From an uncultured Flavobacteriaceae bacterium (GTDB lineage: Bacteria > Bacteroidota > Bacteroidia > Flavobacteriales > Flavobacteriaceae), in NCBI GenBank assembly GCA_947504035.1, contig CANNGA010000002.1, positions 1 through 64,000 of the forward strand: 64,000 nt of DNA, read 5' to 3'. Under the pieces are notes generated by a model. The model saw nothing but the letters and a program-made list of their open reading frames with translations, searched no databases and was not told where the DNA came from. Shown piece by piece: positions 47,901-56,745 of this stretch (position 1 is the stretch's first letter; each line of letters begins with the position of its first letter). The position numbers and the translations under genes were made by a program.

Positions 47901-49995
47901 CATTTTCATCAAAAAAACGAGCTTGATAGTTTGGAGGCACCATGTCACTGTCGTCTCTAAACCTTTCAAATAATCTGTTTCTAACATCATTAAGGTTAAA
48001 AGAAAAGGTATCACAAACTCCAAAAGGGCCATCATCTGTTCCTGTTAATAGCAATTCTTTATGAACTTCTAAGGGAGCCACGGCGACACATCCTGTAACA
48101 TCGTCTACAACTCTAACATAAACAGTTTCTTCTGCTGTTGTAATTGTGAATGCTGTACTATTGGTAATTTCATCTGTAAGCCCACTTTTAGCACCTTCTT
48201 GGGTGGTGTAATAAGTGAGTGGGATGCTTGTCGTAAAACTGCCTAGTATTTCTGTTGCAGCTGTTGTTAGGTCGAAGGTAGCAGCGTTACTTGGGTCATC
48301 TAAACAGGCGTCTAATGGAATAGGGGTCTGGTTGATAACGGGACCATTGGTAATGCTAATATTTAAAGTAGATACATTTGTACATCCCGTAACAGTATTT
48401 GTAATTCTAGCAAAGAGTTGTGCAGAATTTGCACTTGTGTTGATGTAATTTACAGGAGTACTGATAGGGTTTAAATCATTAGCAGCGTCACTCTGTGTGT
48501 TGTGAAAAGAGGCTACTGTAACATTAGGGGTGTTTGCTGAAAGGGCGTTATTTTGAGTACTAAGATCTATAGTCGTAAAACCATCTTCGGGGTCATTATC
48601 GCAATCGCAGACAGGGTAATTTACCGTGGCATTGGTTGGAGGTGCGTTGACTACTAATTGGAATCGTGAAATGACAAAACAATTGGAGTCTTGATCTTGA
48701 ATGCGTATAAAAATCTCAGAAGTTGGCGGTGAAGCAGTTGTTACGGGATTTGTATTGGCTCTCGCATTAGCTATAGACGTATGGTATGACACTGCAAAAA
48801 GCTGAAATGGAATTTCTTGTGATAGGTCTAAAACTTCTGTCGTTTTAGTATTTAAGGTAAAGACTTCTGGTCCTGTCTCGTCACACAATTCTAAATTGGT
48901 TAAAGCTGAAATTTCTTCTCCGTTAACTAAGTTGAGAACGATTTCATCTGAAACACTACAAACACCAGGAACTTCAACATCTACACGGTAGGTTGGTGCA
49001 GTAACAGGAGCTTGCGTTACAGCTTCTACCACAAATGTAGGTGCTATTCCCTCAGGAGCAGGGACAGGTGTATTATTAACAAACCATTGGTACGTAGCAT
49101 TTACATTATTGATATCGGCATTTAAAGTAAGAGCATCGATACATTGTTGTTGAGGGTTGTCTTCGCCAAGGTTTAAAATATCAAAACTACTGCCTTCAAT
49201 AAAAACAGCAGAATCGGCTGCACCTGTATTAAGATCTGCAATAATAAGTTTAACGTGATAGGTTACGCCGGGTAGTATTGCTGTAGTGGCGGTTAAAATT
49301 GTTGATCTGCCTTCATAATTAGTATCGCCAAAGTTAAATCCTGCAAAAAAGTTTTGATTTCTAGCAGGACAGCCTGCGGTGTTAATACCAGGAGAAATAT
49401 TGCGTACTACAACAGGGTCGGTTGTATTGGGCACCAGTGCTATGTTCGTGTAAGGTGCTGTAGGGGTAGCTGCTTCACGAATTAAAAACACAACGCCTTC
49501 TTGTGAATTACAAAAGCTATTAAAGTCTTGATATTCTTCTGAAGCTATGAGGTAATTGAATTTAAATTCCCCCGAAGCAGATCTAAAATCAAATTCTATA
49601 GAGGTGGCGTTTGTGGTATTAGTCGTTCCTAAAGCGGTTTCAATATCTGGATCTGTTCCCCAACTAGAGGCACTTTCATTTAAAGGATTTGAAATTATTC
49701 CATTACCAGCAGAGGCTGCACTACCTGTAGCAAGTACAATACCATTCGTAAAAGGAAAATTAGAGTTTCCTCTTGTAAAACTACCGTAACTATTAAGACC
49801 ATGTGGGTTTCCATTAACAAACGAACTTATGTTGCTAATCTCTACACAATTTTCTGCTAAGTTATCTAAGATAAGATCACTTAAAGGCACATTATTATCA
49901 ACTGTGATTTGTTGTGCAGTTACGATACTACAGCAACAGAATGTAAGTATATGGAGAAAGAGCTGTTTTATCGCCTTAGTAGATTTGGGTTTCAT
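44965..49995 (-). CDS. Giant T9SS type B surface protein with choice-of-anchor L domain
   Basis: A 1676-aa secreted protein with a signal peptide (MKPKSTKAIKQLFLHILTFC, ending ...IVTAQ). The N-terminal ~250 residues fit the choice-of-anchor L domain: LILDNLAENCVEISN, then NFPFTNGIVLATGSAASAGN, then FDFRSASGEFKFNYLIASEE and YQDFNSFCNSQEGVVFLI. A long series of ~100-residue Cys-containing repeats follows, each with a variant of ...LxxCDDDxDxxxxFDLTxxxxxI and a ...V(R/N)VENxxTGC ending. The C-terminus is a type B sorting domain, FFTPNNDGFFDNWHIVG ... IFDRYGKLLKML ... ending LKR. It is probably a cell-surface adhesin exported by the type IX system. Its C-terminus closely resembles that of the broken gene downstream (219 bp away), indicating tandem paralogues. 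Confidence 0.88.
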   Translation of the reverse strand: MKPKSTKAIKQLFLHILTFCCCSIVTAQQITVDNNVPLSDLILDNLAENCVEISNISSFVNGNPHGLNSYGSFTRGNSNFPFTNGIVLATGSAASAGNGIISNPLNESASSWGTDPDIETALGTTNTTNATSIEFDFRSASGEFKFNYLIASEEYQDFNSFCNSQEGVVFLIREAATPTAPYTNIALVPNTTDPVVVRNISPGINTAGCPARNQNFFAGFNFGDTNYEGRSTILTATTAILPGVTYHVKLIIADLNTGAADSAVFIEGSSFDILNLGEDNPQQQCIDALTLNADINNVNATYQWFVNNTPVPAPEGIAPTFVVEAVTQAPVTAPTYRVDVEVPGVCSVSDEIVLNLVNGEEISALTNLELCDETGPEVFTLNTKTTEVLDLSQEIPFQLFAVSYHTSIANARANTNPVTTASPPTSEIFIRIQDQDSNCFVISRFQLVVNAPPTNATVNYPVCDCDNDPEDGFTTIDLSTQNNALSANTPNVTVASFHNTQSDAANDLNPISTPVNYINTSANSAQLFARITNTVTGCTNVSTLNISITNGPVINQTPIPLDACLDDPSNAATFDLTTAATEILGSFTTSIPLTYYTTQEGAKSGLTDEITNSTAFTITTAEETVYVRVVDDVTGCVAVAPLEVHKELLLTGTDDGPFGVCDTFSFNLNDVRNRLFERFRDDSDMVPPNYQARFFDENGNLITTSRFETSTALTNITAELTNTSGASCTKTKTITLRRDPPFTFLDNRSETICDVTAPLNDNSSLIDLNTFDAIATKNDAISTEDQANFSVLYFDDKTNAETPSLNAQPLGRFFQNTSNPTIIYARIESEDSECFDVTEFTIDVISPPNLGTLTPLALPCLPIGITEGTITLQDVETHLGNPTLTYSYFDNRADAVNLDNTTNGIFDFTRPYPVGVHTIYIRAENTTAVNSCLDIAPLRVIINSEPQLPDPDNRNLTSCIMGNSSSSSFTLSDFDARILNNQVGSSEKEVLYFEDSALSIPIDKTAPRNFNDGTPVYVRIQNSLNPNSCPVSASFILQVGTTPVVNLPLSLEDCIPSGEPLVFDLQAEANTIKQNTPDGNLLDFLFFEGQGTNRILITNPENYILQGSSTIEIEIENRNTGCATDPTVINLIALEQPNVENSSFPPVCDTDTDPYDGVATFDLSSPANQIPNFIQTVANTSANIEVSYFNDLKDVSDPSRAINPADLANFRSNSRSLHVNVENTLSNCSTVIELKLEVVAPPVITPITAPILECFTNSGSYDLTQVDSMLIVDPSTVTISYHSTPTGAATNTDIFVANTFTYTTPGDTEIWANVVDAVPGGCSIISPFLLSIQPNPIAQIPQDLVECDDDFDNRLIFDLTKKDAEILGPSQNPNAFSVRYFESLNDAEANRNALNTDYDAESNTTVFARVENTSTGCFATTAFNLILNPLPIIPIEDVVTLCLNDLPLVIDANTGNPNDSYLWQTTVNPNVNGSTNPRITLTDPSQIGNYSITVTTDNSALNTDDCNSSKTFTVIESQQAIIDISTTTDFVDPNSITVTVNGIGDYVYSLDGDTPQESGFFGNVTLGKHIVTVIDLNGCEPIDTEVFVIDIPKFFTPNNDGFFDNWHIVGARQLPGSEIQIFDRYGKLLKMLTHNSPGWNGIYNGQRMPADDYWFSANIIQEGEMFNIKGHFTLKR

Positions 49996-50156
49996 TGCAA
50001 TAAGATATAAGAGTAATAGCGTCTAAACTATAGATTATAACAATACCTTGCAAAAAAAACGAACGAATGGCATTAAAAAACGATATGTAAGCGTTTTAGG
50101 TCTGAAATAACTTATAGAAGTTCTTTTTAATAGCGCCAAACGATGAGAATTAGGGC

Positions 50157-50984
50157 TTATAAGTCTCTTTTTTTGAGCAGTCTATACGCTACATAAATAG
50201 ACACGACCGTCCATAAAACAACAATAGCTATTTCATGAAAATGCACCATATAATCGTATGTTAAATCTATTTTTTGTCTTGAAAATTTTAGCATGGCTAT
50301 ACGCTGAAAAGGTTGTTCTATAAGATTGTACATCGATTGCAAAGGAAATAGGTTATGAATTTTAGCAACAGTTTCTGCTTCAAAGTTCCAAGACAGGATG
50401 CCATATAAAATCCATTCTGCAATTAAAATAATCCCCAAAAAGGCTAGTGCAAAAGCAGAACGTTTGGCGAGTACCGCTAAACAAAGGCATAAACTAAAAA
50501 AACCTACCAGTTTTATGAAATAAGCGATTAAAAAAGTACTGCCTTCTAATACATGAGATAAATTGATGGCGCTAGAATAATACCACCCAATACCTAGAGA
50601 AATTACACCTATTAACAATGTCGATAATAGGGAAAAGAAGAGTATGGTATAGCATTTAGAACTTATAAATTCTCGTTTGCTTAAGCCATCAATTAAATTT
50701 TGTTTTAGCGTTTTGTTACTGTATTCATTGCCTATCATGCTTACCACTACAATAGCAAAAAACAATTTAAAGTACGACGCAAAAAAGGTGTTAAGATGCC
50801 ATATAACAGGAAAATTAAAGATGCCTAATTCTCCCAAATTTAAAGTAAAAAGACCAAAGACATTGATTTTAAGTGCAGACAACAGGATCACAAAAAACGG
50901 CAGTATAAATGAAATGCCAATAAGCATCTTGCTGGTCCTGTTTAATAATAGCTTTTGTAATTCTAACTTTAAAAGGCGTAACAT
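50157..50984 (-). CDS. ABC-2 type transporter permease
   Basis: A 275-aa inner-membrane protein with about six hydrophobic segments. The first is SKMLIGISFILPFFVILLSA near residue 20-40, and the last (AIVVLWTVVSIYVAYRLL) lies near the C-terminus. A short cytoplasmic segment YSNKTLKQNLIDGLSKREFI after the second helix is the typical coupling region of ABC-2 permeases. It begins 10 nt after the ATPase gene stop, so the two form an export transporter. The pairing resembles bacitracin/lantibiotic-immunity or NatAB-type exporters; the substrate is unknown. Confidence 0.88.
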   Translation of the reverse strand: MLRLLKLELQKLLLNRTSKMLIGISFILPFFVILLSALKINVFGLFTLNLGELGIFNFPVIWHLNTFFASYFKLFFAIVVVSMIGNEYSNKTLKQNLIDGLSKREFISSKCYTILFFSLLSTLLIGVISLGIGWYYSSAINLSHVLEGSTFLIAYFIKLVGFFSLCLCLAVLAKRSAFALAFLGIILIAEWILYGILSWNFEAETVAKIHNLFPLQSMYNLIEQPFQRIAMLKFSRQKIDLTYDYMVHFHEIAIVVLWTVVSIYVAYRLLKKRDL

Positions 50985-50994
50985 ATAAAATGGT

Positions 50995-51894
50995 TTATTT
51001 GGTATCTGTGAGTTGTAAAAATTGTTCTTCTAAGCTTTCTTTTCGTTGTACTAAATGTGTTAAAATAATGTGTTTTTCAAAAAGCTGTTTATTAAAAACA
51101 TCAGCAGCAAGAGGGGTATTAAGAAACGCAGTGATAAGACCGTTATGCACTTTAAGTTTGCCAAAGGCAGGATGTGCTTTTAACTCTTGCATGAGCAGGT
51201 CATGTGTATTGCTTTTTAATTCAAAAAAACCATGGCTAGAGATCATTTCATCGACCCGACCAGAATAAAGTTTTATACCTTTTCTTAAAATCACAACATG
51301 GGTGCATATTTTTTCAACTTCATCGAGAAGATGTGATGCCAGTAGAATCGTAGTGCCTTGTTTTGCTATACGTTTTATAATTTCTCTAATATGGTGGATG
51401 CCTTGGGGATCTAAACCGTTAGTAGGCTCATCAAGAATAAGTATTTCTGGATCGTTAAGTAGGGCAGAGGCAATTGCCAAACGTTGTTTCATACCTAAGG
51501 AATAATTGCGAAACGTACTGTTTTTTCGATCTAACAGCCCTACAATGTCTAGTTTTTCTTCAATTTTAGACGCGTGAACGTGTTTTATAGTACAGACGAG
51601 TTTAAGGTTTTCTACGGCGGTCATGTAAGGGTAAAAATTAGGGCGTTCTATAATTGCGCCTACTTTTCTTAAGGCGTCATGGGTATTTAAAGTGCCATTA
51701 AACCATTTGAAATGACCAGAAGTTGTGTTTACAACATTTAGAACCATGCCTAATGTTGTCGATTTTCCACTCCCGTTAGGTCCCAAGATGCCATAGATTT
51801 CACCTTTATTTATAGTAAAAGAAAGGTTATTTACTGCTGTAATAGGACCAAATTTTTTAGTAAGATTGTTAATTGTAAGTATAGGTGCCTCCAT
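50995..51894 (-). CDS. ABC transporter ATP-binding protein
   Basis: A 299-aa nucleotide-binding subunit. Walker A is GPNGSGKST (in GEIYGILGPNGSGKST), the ABC signature is the variant NYSLGMKQRLAIASALL, and Walker B plus D-loop is ILILDEPTNGLDPQG, followed by the H-loop His in LLASHLLDEVEKIC. The ~80-residue C-terminal extension is usual for BcrA/CcmA-type ATPases that pair with ABC-2 permeases. It is the first gene of the two-gene unit with the permease at 50157-50984. Function is probably ATP-driven export of a peptide, lipid or drug; no specificity signal is visible. Confidence 0.93.
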   Translation of the reverse strand: MEAPILTINNLTKKFGPITAVNNLSFTINKGEIYGILGPNGSGKSTTLGMVLNVVNTTSGHFKWFNGTLNTHDALRKVGAIIERPNFYPYMTAVENLKLVCTIKHVHASKIEEKLDIVGLLDRKNSTFRNYSLGMKQRLAIASALLNDPEILILDEPTNGLDPQGIHHIREIIKRIAKQGTTILLASHLLDEVEKICTHVVILRKGIKLYSGRVDEMISSHGFFELKSNTHDLLMQELKAHPAFGKLKVHNGLITAFLNTPLAADVFNKQLFEKHIILTHLVQRKESLEEQFLQLTDTK

Positions 51895-52316
51895 TTTTTG
51901 TTTTAAAGTACATGATAATCAGTTCTTTTCTATGCATTCTTAGTCTAAGACGCTAATCGTAGTGTTTTGTTACATATTGTAAAGAAAAGCTTAAATTTGA
52001 ATCAAAGCTGAATTATGTATGAAAAGAACCTTATAAAGGTTTAAAATGCGATAAATTCTGATCGTTTTCAAGTTTTTGTGTAGTAGCTGCTCCAGATAAA
52101 CTTGAAACTTATGTAAAGATCGGAATTTGAACTCGTTTTAAGAGGTATAGATATTTATGCATAATTGAGGTGAAAAGGCTAAATACATTAGAAGTCACTG
52201 TAAAAGTTAGTATTTATGCCGCACACTTTTCTTGTTAAAGCATAGAACACTGGTATAAAAGCTAAGTGTTTTTATGGCTTACGAGATATATAAAAATCAG
52301 TTTAAAAACGGTTTGT
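51895..52316. other. Gene-free stretch holding a long imperfect stem-loop
   Basis: 422 bp between divergent genes. At 52053-52128 an 11-bp outer stem (one G-T pair) continues directly into an 11-bp inner stem (one bulge). I see no open reading frame and no T-run after the structure. The rest is AT-rich promoter-type sequence. Confidence 0.5.
52053..52128. ncRNA. Candidate structured RNA element (two stacked stems)
   Basis: AAATTCTGATC (52053-52063) pairs with GATCGGAATTT (52118-52128), and GTTTTCAAGTTT (52064-52075) pairs with AAACTTGAAAC (52098-52108) with one bulged T. There is a 22-nt loop and a 9-nt one-sided internal loop. It lies 189 nt before the ATG at 52317, so it could be a 5' leader element or a stand-alone RNA. 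Only one copy is available, so conservation is untested. Confidence 0.3.
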
Positions 52317-53387
52317 ATGGACGATTTAAAAATTTCTAAGAAGAAACCTTCCTATCCAATTTCAAATCAATTGGATGCTTACCTTACGGAGTATAATAGA
52401 AATATACAGATTCCTATTTTTTATGATGATTTGTTACGTTTTCAAGGAGCGGTTGAGGTTTATGACAAAGACGATAATGACACCCTTTGGATACGGGTGT
52501 ATTACAATGAATTTGATAGGGAAGAGATAGACCTTGCACTTAAAAAGGTATATGCGATCTTGCATTCTGACGGTAATGAGAGTATTTTTCCTTTTTTAAG
52601 TGTTGATGCCATAGACTTTTGCACGTTTGGTAATTCCAAACCTTTTCGTATCAAGGTTAGAAATATACTAAACGATAACTTTGTCTATTTTTATATTAAA
52701 ACAGCAGATGCGTCTCGTATTTACGGTTTAGAGTTAGAGCATATGTTGTCGCCTTATAATCTCAACTTTTTAGTGAGTAATACAACACTTATTGAAGAGC
52801 ATATCGCGGGGATACCTGGCGATGTGTTTATGAAAGACATCTTGCCTAATTGTACGAAGTCTGAAAAAGCACAGATCGCTAAAGAATTTGTGAAATTTAA
52901 TGAACGTTGTATGATTCGGCTTTTAGGAGATATGCGTTCGTATAACTATGTGATTGTACCGACGCATGATTTCGATCATGTGGTGTATAAGATTAGGGCT
53001 ATAGATTTCGATCAACAGTGTTACGAAGGGAAATTTAATATTTACCGACCTCAATTTTTTAAAGAGAATCTAAAGATGGTAGAACTGGTATCGGGGAGTT
53101 TTCAAAAACTATCGATCGACCAATATAAAATTGAAGAACGCTCTATATTAGTAAAGCGCATGAAAAGTTTTCACGACCGTATCGATTTATTGCTAGATGC
53201 TATGATTAATGATACATTATCTACAGAAGACAATATCGCTATTTTAAAACTTAAGATTTTTGATTATACTTACGATCCTAAGTTTAAAAAGTGCAACTCT
53301 ATGGGTGCCATTTTAAAACAGGCTTTAGAATTTTTAACTGATAATTACGAAAATGTAAACCCGTTAAATCTGAGACGTGAACATTAA
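52317..53387 (+). CDS. Uncharacterised protein with kinase-like motifs
   Basis: A 356-aa soluble protein from Met at 52317 (MDDLKISKKKPSYPISNQLD); the frame is open 17 codons further up but that part is unlike the rest. I do not recognise a named family. The middle of the protein has ELEHMLSPYNLNFLVSN, then EEHIAGIPGDVFMKDILPN. The C-terminal half has RLLGDMRSYNYVIV and, about 25 residues later, YKIRAIDFDQQ. GDxRxxN followed by IDFD is similar in spacing to the catalytic loop and metal-binding motif of aminoglycoside-phosphotransferase/kinase-like folds, with Arg where His is usual. This is a pattern-based guess. It is transcribed away from the ABC genes. Confidence 0.7.
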   Translation: MDDLKISKKKPSYPISNQLDAYLTEYNRNIQIPIFYDDLLRFQGAVEVYDKDDNDTLWIRVYYNEFDREEIDLALKKVYAILHSDGNESIFPFLSVDAIDFCTFGNSKPFRIKVRNILNDNFVYFYIKTADASRIYGLELEHMLSPYNLNFLVSNTTLIEEHIAGIPGDVFMKDILPNCTKSEKAQIAKEFVKFNERCMIRLLGDMRSYNYVIVPTHDFDHVVYKIRAIDFDQQCYEGKFNIYRPQFFKENLKMVELVSGSFQKLSIDQYKIEERSILVKRMKSFHDRIDLLLDAMINDTLSTEDNIAILKLKIFDYTYDPKFKKCNSMGAILKQALEFLTDNYENVNPLNLRREH

Positions 53388-53422
53388 AATGTGTAGTACA
53401 GCACTTTATGCGTATGTGATAT

Positions 53423-53929
53423 TTAGTTCCAGTTTTCGTTAAAATCTAAGTCGTCGTAATCCACATCAATAGTATCATCAAGGGGGTCTATTCCATCTTG
53501 TTCACTTTCAAAAACGCGATCGGGTGCCGTATCAGGTACTTGGCCTTGAACAAACATAAGGTTGGGGTAATCGTGGCCTTCGGCTTCCTCTACAATTTCT
53601 GCCAATTCTACATAGAAGGTCCACATGCTTAGAAAGTCATAAATGTAGATCAATTTTGTTTGGACTTCGTGTACGACATCGCAAATTTCGGTTTCATTCA
53701 TTAAGCGCGCAGAACCATCATCACTCAAATCAAACAAGGAGATTTCTTCACCTTGTTCCCAAGCATCATTACTGATATAAAAAGAGGCCATCTCACTACC
53801 ATCAAACCCAAAAGATTGTGTAATGATGTTGTGTAAATCTTCCAAACTATCGGTTTCACGAATTTCTAAATCGCGAAAAATATCGTCTTCGGTGTCGTTG
53901 TCTAAAATGACTCTAAATCTGTAAATCAT
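53423..53929 (-). CDS. pRiA4b ORF-3-like protein (IS1096 passenger TnpR family)
   Basis: A 168-aa, very acidic protein. It starts IYRFRVILDNDTEDDIFRDL and continues LEDLHNIITQSFGFDGSEMASFYIS, the core of the plasmid pRiA4b ORF-3-like domain (beta-strand, helix HxxI, then a short F/Y strand). Name aside, such proteins in Bacteroidota are chromosomal and not tied to a transposon; no insertion sequence lies nearby. The C-terminal ~45 residues are mostly Asp/Glu (DPLDDTIDVDYDDLDFNENW). Function is unknown. It is transcribed toward the kinase-like gene with 35 nt between stops. Confidence 0.82.
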   Translation of the reverse strand: MIYRFRVILDNDTEDDIFRDLEIRETDSLEDLHNIITQSFGFDGSEMASFYISNDAWEQGEEISLFDLSDDGSARLMNETEICDVVHEVQTKLIYIYDFLSMWTFYVELAEIVEEAEGHDYPNLMFVQGQVPDTAPDRVFESEQDGIDPLDDTIDVDYDDLDFNENWN

Positions 53930-54025
53930 AACAAAAAATTAGACTACAAAGATAGATTATTTTTAACGTTTTCCCTTCTAAAAGCATGTAATAGTCGTCT
54001 TAGGATAAAAAACGGTTATAACAAA

Positions 54026-55042
54026 TTATTTGCTAAAGCGGTGCAATGTAAATACCATTGTAGAAAGTAGGATAAAAGCACCTACTTGATGCGCTACACC
54101 TAACCATACAGGGACTTGGAGCAGTAAGGTTAATATACCTAATACAAATTGTAAAGTCACAACAATGAGCAAGGCATATATGCCTTTGTCTTGGTGTTTT
54201 GTACGGATTAAAGCGCGGCTTTTTTTCCATAAAAGTACTATAAAAAACACAACGATATACGCTAGCGTTCTGTGTACAAATTGCACCCCACTTTTACCTT
54301 CAATAAAGTTTTTGTATAGTGGGCTTTGCTCGATATAAACCGTTTCATGAATAAATTTCCCTTCACTCATCATGGGCCAATGGTTATGTATCCACCCAGC
54401 ATCTAATCCAGCAACAAAAGCACCATAGATAATTTGCAGTATAAGTACCAATAAAGCTAAACGGACTACATTTCTAAACTTAAGATCTCTTTCTTTTACA
54501 TTAGAAAATATTAGATCTAAAGCGACCCAAAAGGTATATGCAAAAGTGAGAAATGCAGTTGTGAGATGTGCTGCTAGCCTATAATGACTTACATCTGGAC
54601 GGTCTACCAATCCACTCTTAACCATATACCAACCTAAAAAGCCTTGAAAACCGCCCATAACTAATAAAACGGCTGCTTTTTTTAGCGTGGGTTTAGTGAG
54701 CTGTTTAGTGCTAAGGAAATAGATAAAAGGGATGATAAATACAAGACCAATAAGGCGTCCCAATACGCGGTGAAACCATTCCCAAAAATAAATAGACTTA
54801 AAATCTTGAAGTGAAAAATGAGTGTTTAATTTTTGATATTCTGGATATTGTTTATACAAATCGAAAGCAGCTTGCCATTCGGTAGCATTCATTGGTGGTA
54901 TGGTACCAGAAATTAGTTTATAGTTAGAAATAGAAAGCCCAGAGTGTGTGAGTCGCGTAATGCCGCCTACAACCACCATTATAAAAATGAGAACACACCC
55001 TGTTAAAAGCCAATATATAACACGTTTATTATCTTTTTTCAT
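54026..55042 (-). CDS. ctaA: Heme A synthase (COX15/CtaA family)
   Basis: A 338-aa inner-membrane protein with about eight membrane helices, converting heme O to heme A for aa3-type cytochrome oxidases. Helix I carries VVVGGITRLTHSGLSI and is followed by WEWFHRVLGRLIGLVF. HLTTAFLTFAYTFWVAL, QFVHRTLAYIVVFFIVLLW and VWLGVAHQVGAFILL supply the other conserved His residues that bind or bracket heme. The length (about 340) corresponds to the alphaproteobacterial/mitochondrial COX15 type more than to Bacillus CtaA. The next upstream gene is the CCA-adding enzyme on the same strand, 45 nt away. Confidence 0.92.
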   Translation of the reverse strand: MKKDNKRVIYWLLTGCVLIFIMVVVGGITRLTHSGLSISNYKLISGTIPPMNATEWQAAFDLYKQYPEYQKLNTHFSLQDFKSIYFWEWFHRVLGRLIGLVFIIPFIYFLSTKQLTKPTLKKAAVLLVMGGFQGFLGWYMVKSGLVDRPDVSHYRLAAHLTTAFLTFAYTFWVALDLIFSNVKERDLKFRNVVRLALLVLILQIIYGAFVAGLDAGWIHNHWPMMSEGKFIHETVYIEQSPLYKNFIEGKSGVQFVHRTLAYIVVFFIVLLWKKSRALIRTKHQDKGIYALLIVVTLQFVLGILTLLLQVPVWLGVAHQVGAFILLSTMVFTLHRFSK

Positions 55043-55087
55043 TTTGCAAGTTTTTTAAGAGCCATTACAAAGGGAACAGTCTTGGTA

Positions 55088-56503
55088 TTAGTCTGTAATT
55101 TTAAGGCCTAATTCTTTTCCTTTTTTCAGCATTAATTGGTAGGCTGCGTCGTATTCATTAGGTATAACACCTTCTAAAATGGCTTCTTTTATCGCTTCTT
55201 TTATCGTACCGATGTCTCGAGAGGGCTTAAGGTTAAACGTTTTCATGATTTCTTCACCACTTACTGGCGGTTGGAAATTACGTATTTGATCTCTTTCTTC
55301 AACTTCTATTATTTTATCACGTACAATTTTAAAATTATGATGGTATTTCGCGAATTTCTTTGGGTTTTTAGTGGTAATATCTGCTTCGCAAAGTGTCATT
55401 AAATCATCGACATATACGCCAGCATCAAATACCAAACGCCTTACCGCAGCATCTGTAACCTCTTGTGCTAACACAATAGGGCGAGAGCTCATAAATACCA
55501 TTTTTTGGGTGAACTTCATCTTGTCATTTAAAGGCATTTTTAAACGTTTAAAAATATGATATACCATTTTAGAGCCTTCAAACTCATGACCATGAAAGGT
55601 CCAACCTACTTTTTTACTAAAACGTTTTGTAGGCGCTTTACCAATATCGTGTAATAGAGCAGCCCAGCGCAACCATAGATTATCGGTATGCTTGGCTATA
55701 TTATCGACCACTTCTAGGGTATGGTAGAAATTATCTTTATGGCGTTGCCCTTCAATATCATCAATACCTTTTAGTGCTGTGAGTTCGGGCAGTATTAATT
55801 TTAAAAGTCCTGTGCTTTCAAGAAGCAAAAAGCCAATAGAAGGTTTGGGACTTTCTAAGATTTTATGCAATTCGACAACAATACGTTCTTTCGTTATGAT
55901 AGAAATACGTTCTGCATTTCTAGTTATGGCCTCTAAACTTTGAGGGGCTATAGTGAAATTGAGTTGGGTAGCAAAGCGAATGGCACGCATCATACGCAGT
56001 GGATCATCACTGTAGGTGATATCTGGATTTAATGGCGTGCGTATAATCTTGTTTTCAAGGTCTTTAATACCGTTAAAAGGATCTAAAAGTGATCCGTAAT
56101 TGGTTGAAGATAGACTTAAAGCTAAAGCATTAATCGTAAAATCACGACGGTTTTGGTCGTCTTGCAACGAACCGTTTTCAACCACTGGATTTCGACTGTT
56201 TGTTGTATAGGATTCTTTACGTGCACCAACAAATTCAATTTCAATAGCATTGTGCTTTAACATGGCTGTGCCATAGGTTTTAAAAACCTGCACTTTAGGA
56301 CGCTTAGGTAAATTTTTAGCAACCTGTTGCGCTAATTCTATACCGCTTCCTATCGCCACTACATCGATGTCTTTGGCGTCTCCTCTTTCAAGTAAAAAGT
56401 CACGTACAAAACCACCAATAACAAAACTTTCTAAGTTGAGTTGGGCAGCTGATTTAGAAATGACTTCGAAAATGTCGTTTGATAATGCGTTTTTGTAATT
56501 CAT
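55088..56503 (-). CDS. cca: CCA-adding tRNA nucleotidyltransferase with HD domain
   Basis: A 471-aa class II nucleotidyltransferase that adds or repairs the 3' CCA of tRNAs. The head domain begins [26 protein letters not shown] with the metal-binding D-x-D, then [17 protein letters not shown] and [17 protein letters not shown]. An HD phosphohydrolase domain follows ([26 protein letters not shown]). Such two-domain enzymes may be complete CCA-adding enzymes or A-adding poly(A)-polymerase-like paralogues; the sequence alone cannot settle this. The tRNA-Ser gene at 5569-5653 lacks an encoded CCA, so the organism needs this activity. Confidence 0.92.
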   Translation of the reverse strand: MNYKNALSNDIFEVISKSAAQLNLESFVIGGFVRDFLLERGDAKDIDVVAIGSGIELAQQVAKNLPKRPKVQVFKTYGTAMLKHNAIEIEFVGARKESYTTNSRNPVVENGSLQDDQNRRDFTINALALSLSSTNYGSLLDPFNGIKDLENKIIRTPLNPDITYSDDPLRMMRAIRFATQLNFTIAPQSLEAITRNAERISIITKERIVVELHKILESPKPSIGFLLLESTGLLKLILPELTALKGIDDIEGQRHKDNFYHTLEVVDNIAKHTDNLWLRWAALLHDIGKAPTKRFSKKVGWTFHGHEFEGSKMVYHIFKRLKMPLNDKMKFTQKMVFMSSRPIVLAQEVTDAAVRRLVFDAGVYVDDLMTLCEADITTKNPKKFAKYHHNFKIVRDKIIEVEERDQIRNFQPPVSGEEIMKTFNLKPSRDIGTIKEAIKEAILEGVIPNEYDAAYQLMLKKGKELGLKITD

Positions 56504-56745
56504 AAAAAAAAATCAAAACTCTACAGCGCGGTAGTATTGCAGCGTGTTAAGTAGATCGATTAAACGGTCTCTTAAAAGGATACACTTGTATTTGTTGTTT
56601 TACGGCACTAAAAGTTGTTTGCAAATTTACGACATCGCTGAGATTTTTTATAACAGCATACTTATTTTATTTGCATATAAATTGGTCCTGCAAAGTCTTA
56701 GGTAAAAAACAGCGTGAAACAGTGTGTATTCTATGTTACAACTTA

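Noticed and set aside
53423-53929. Transposon remnant because of the family name IS1096 passenger TnpR
   Set aside because: The name is historical; there are no inverted repeats, transposase or recombinase motifs around it.
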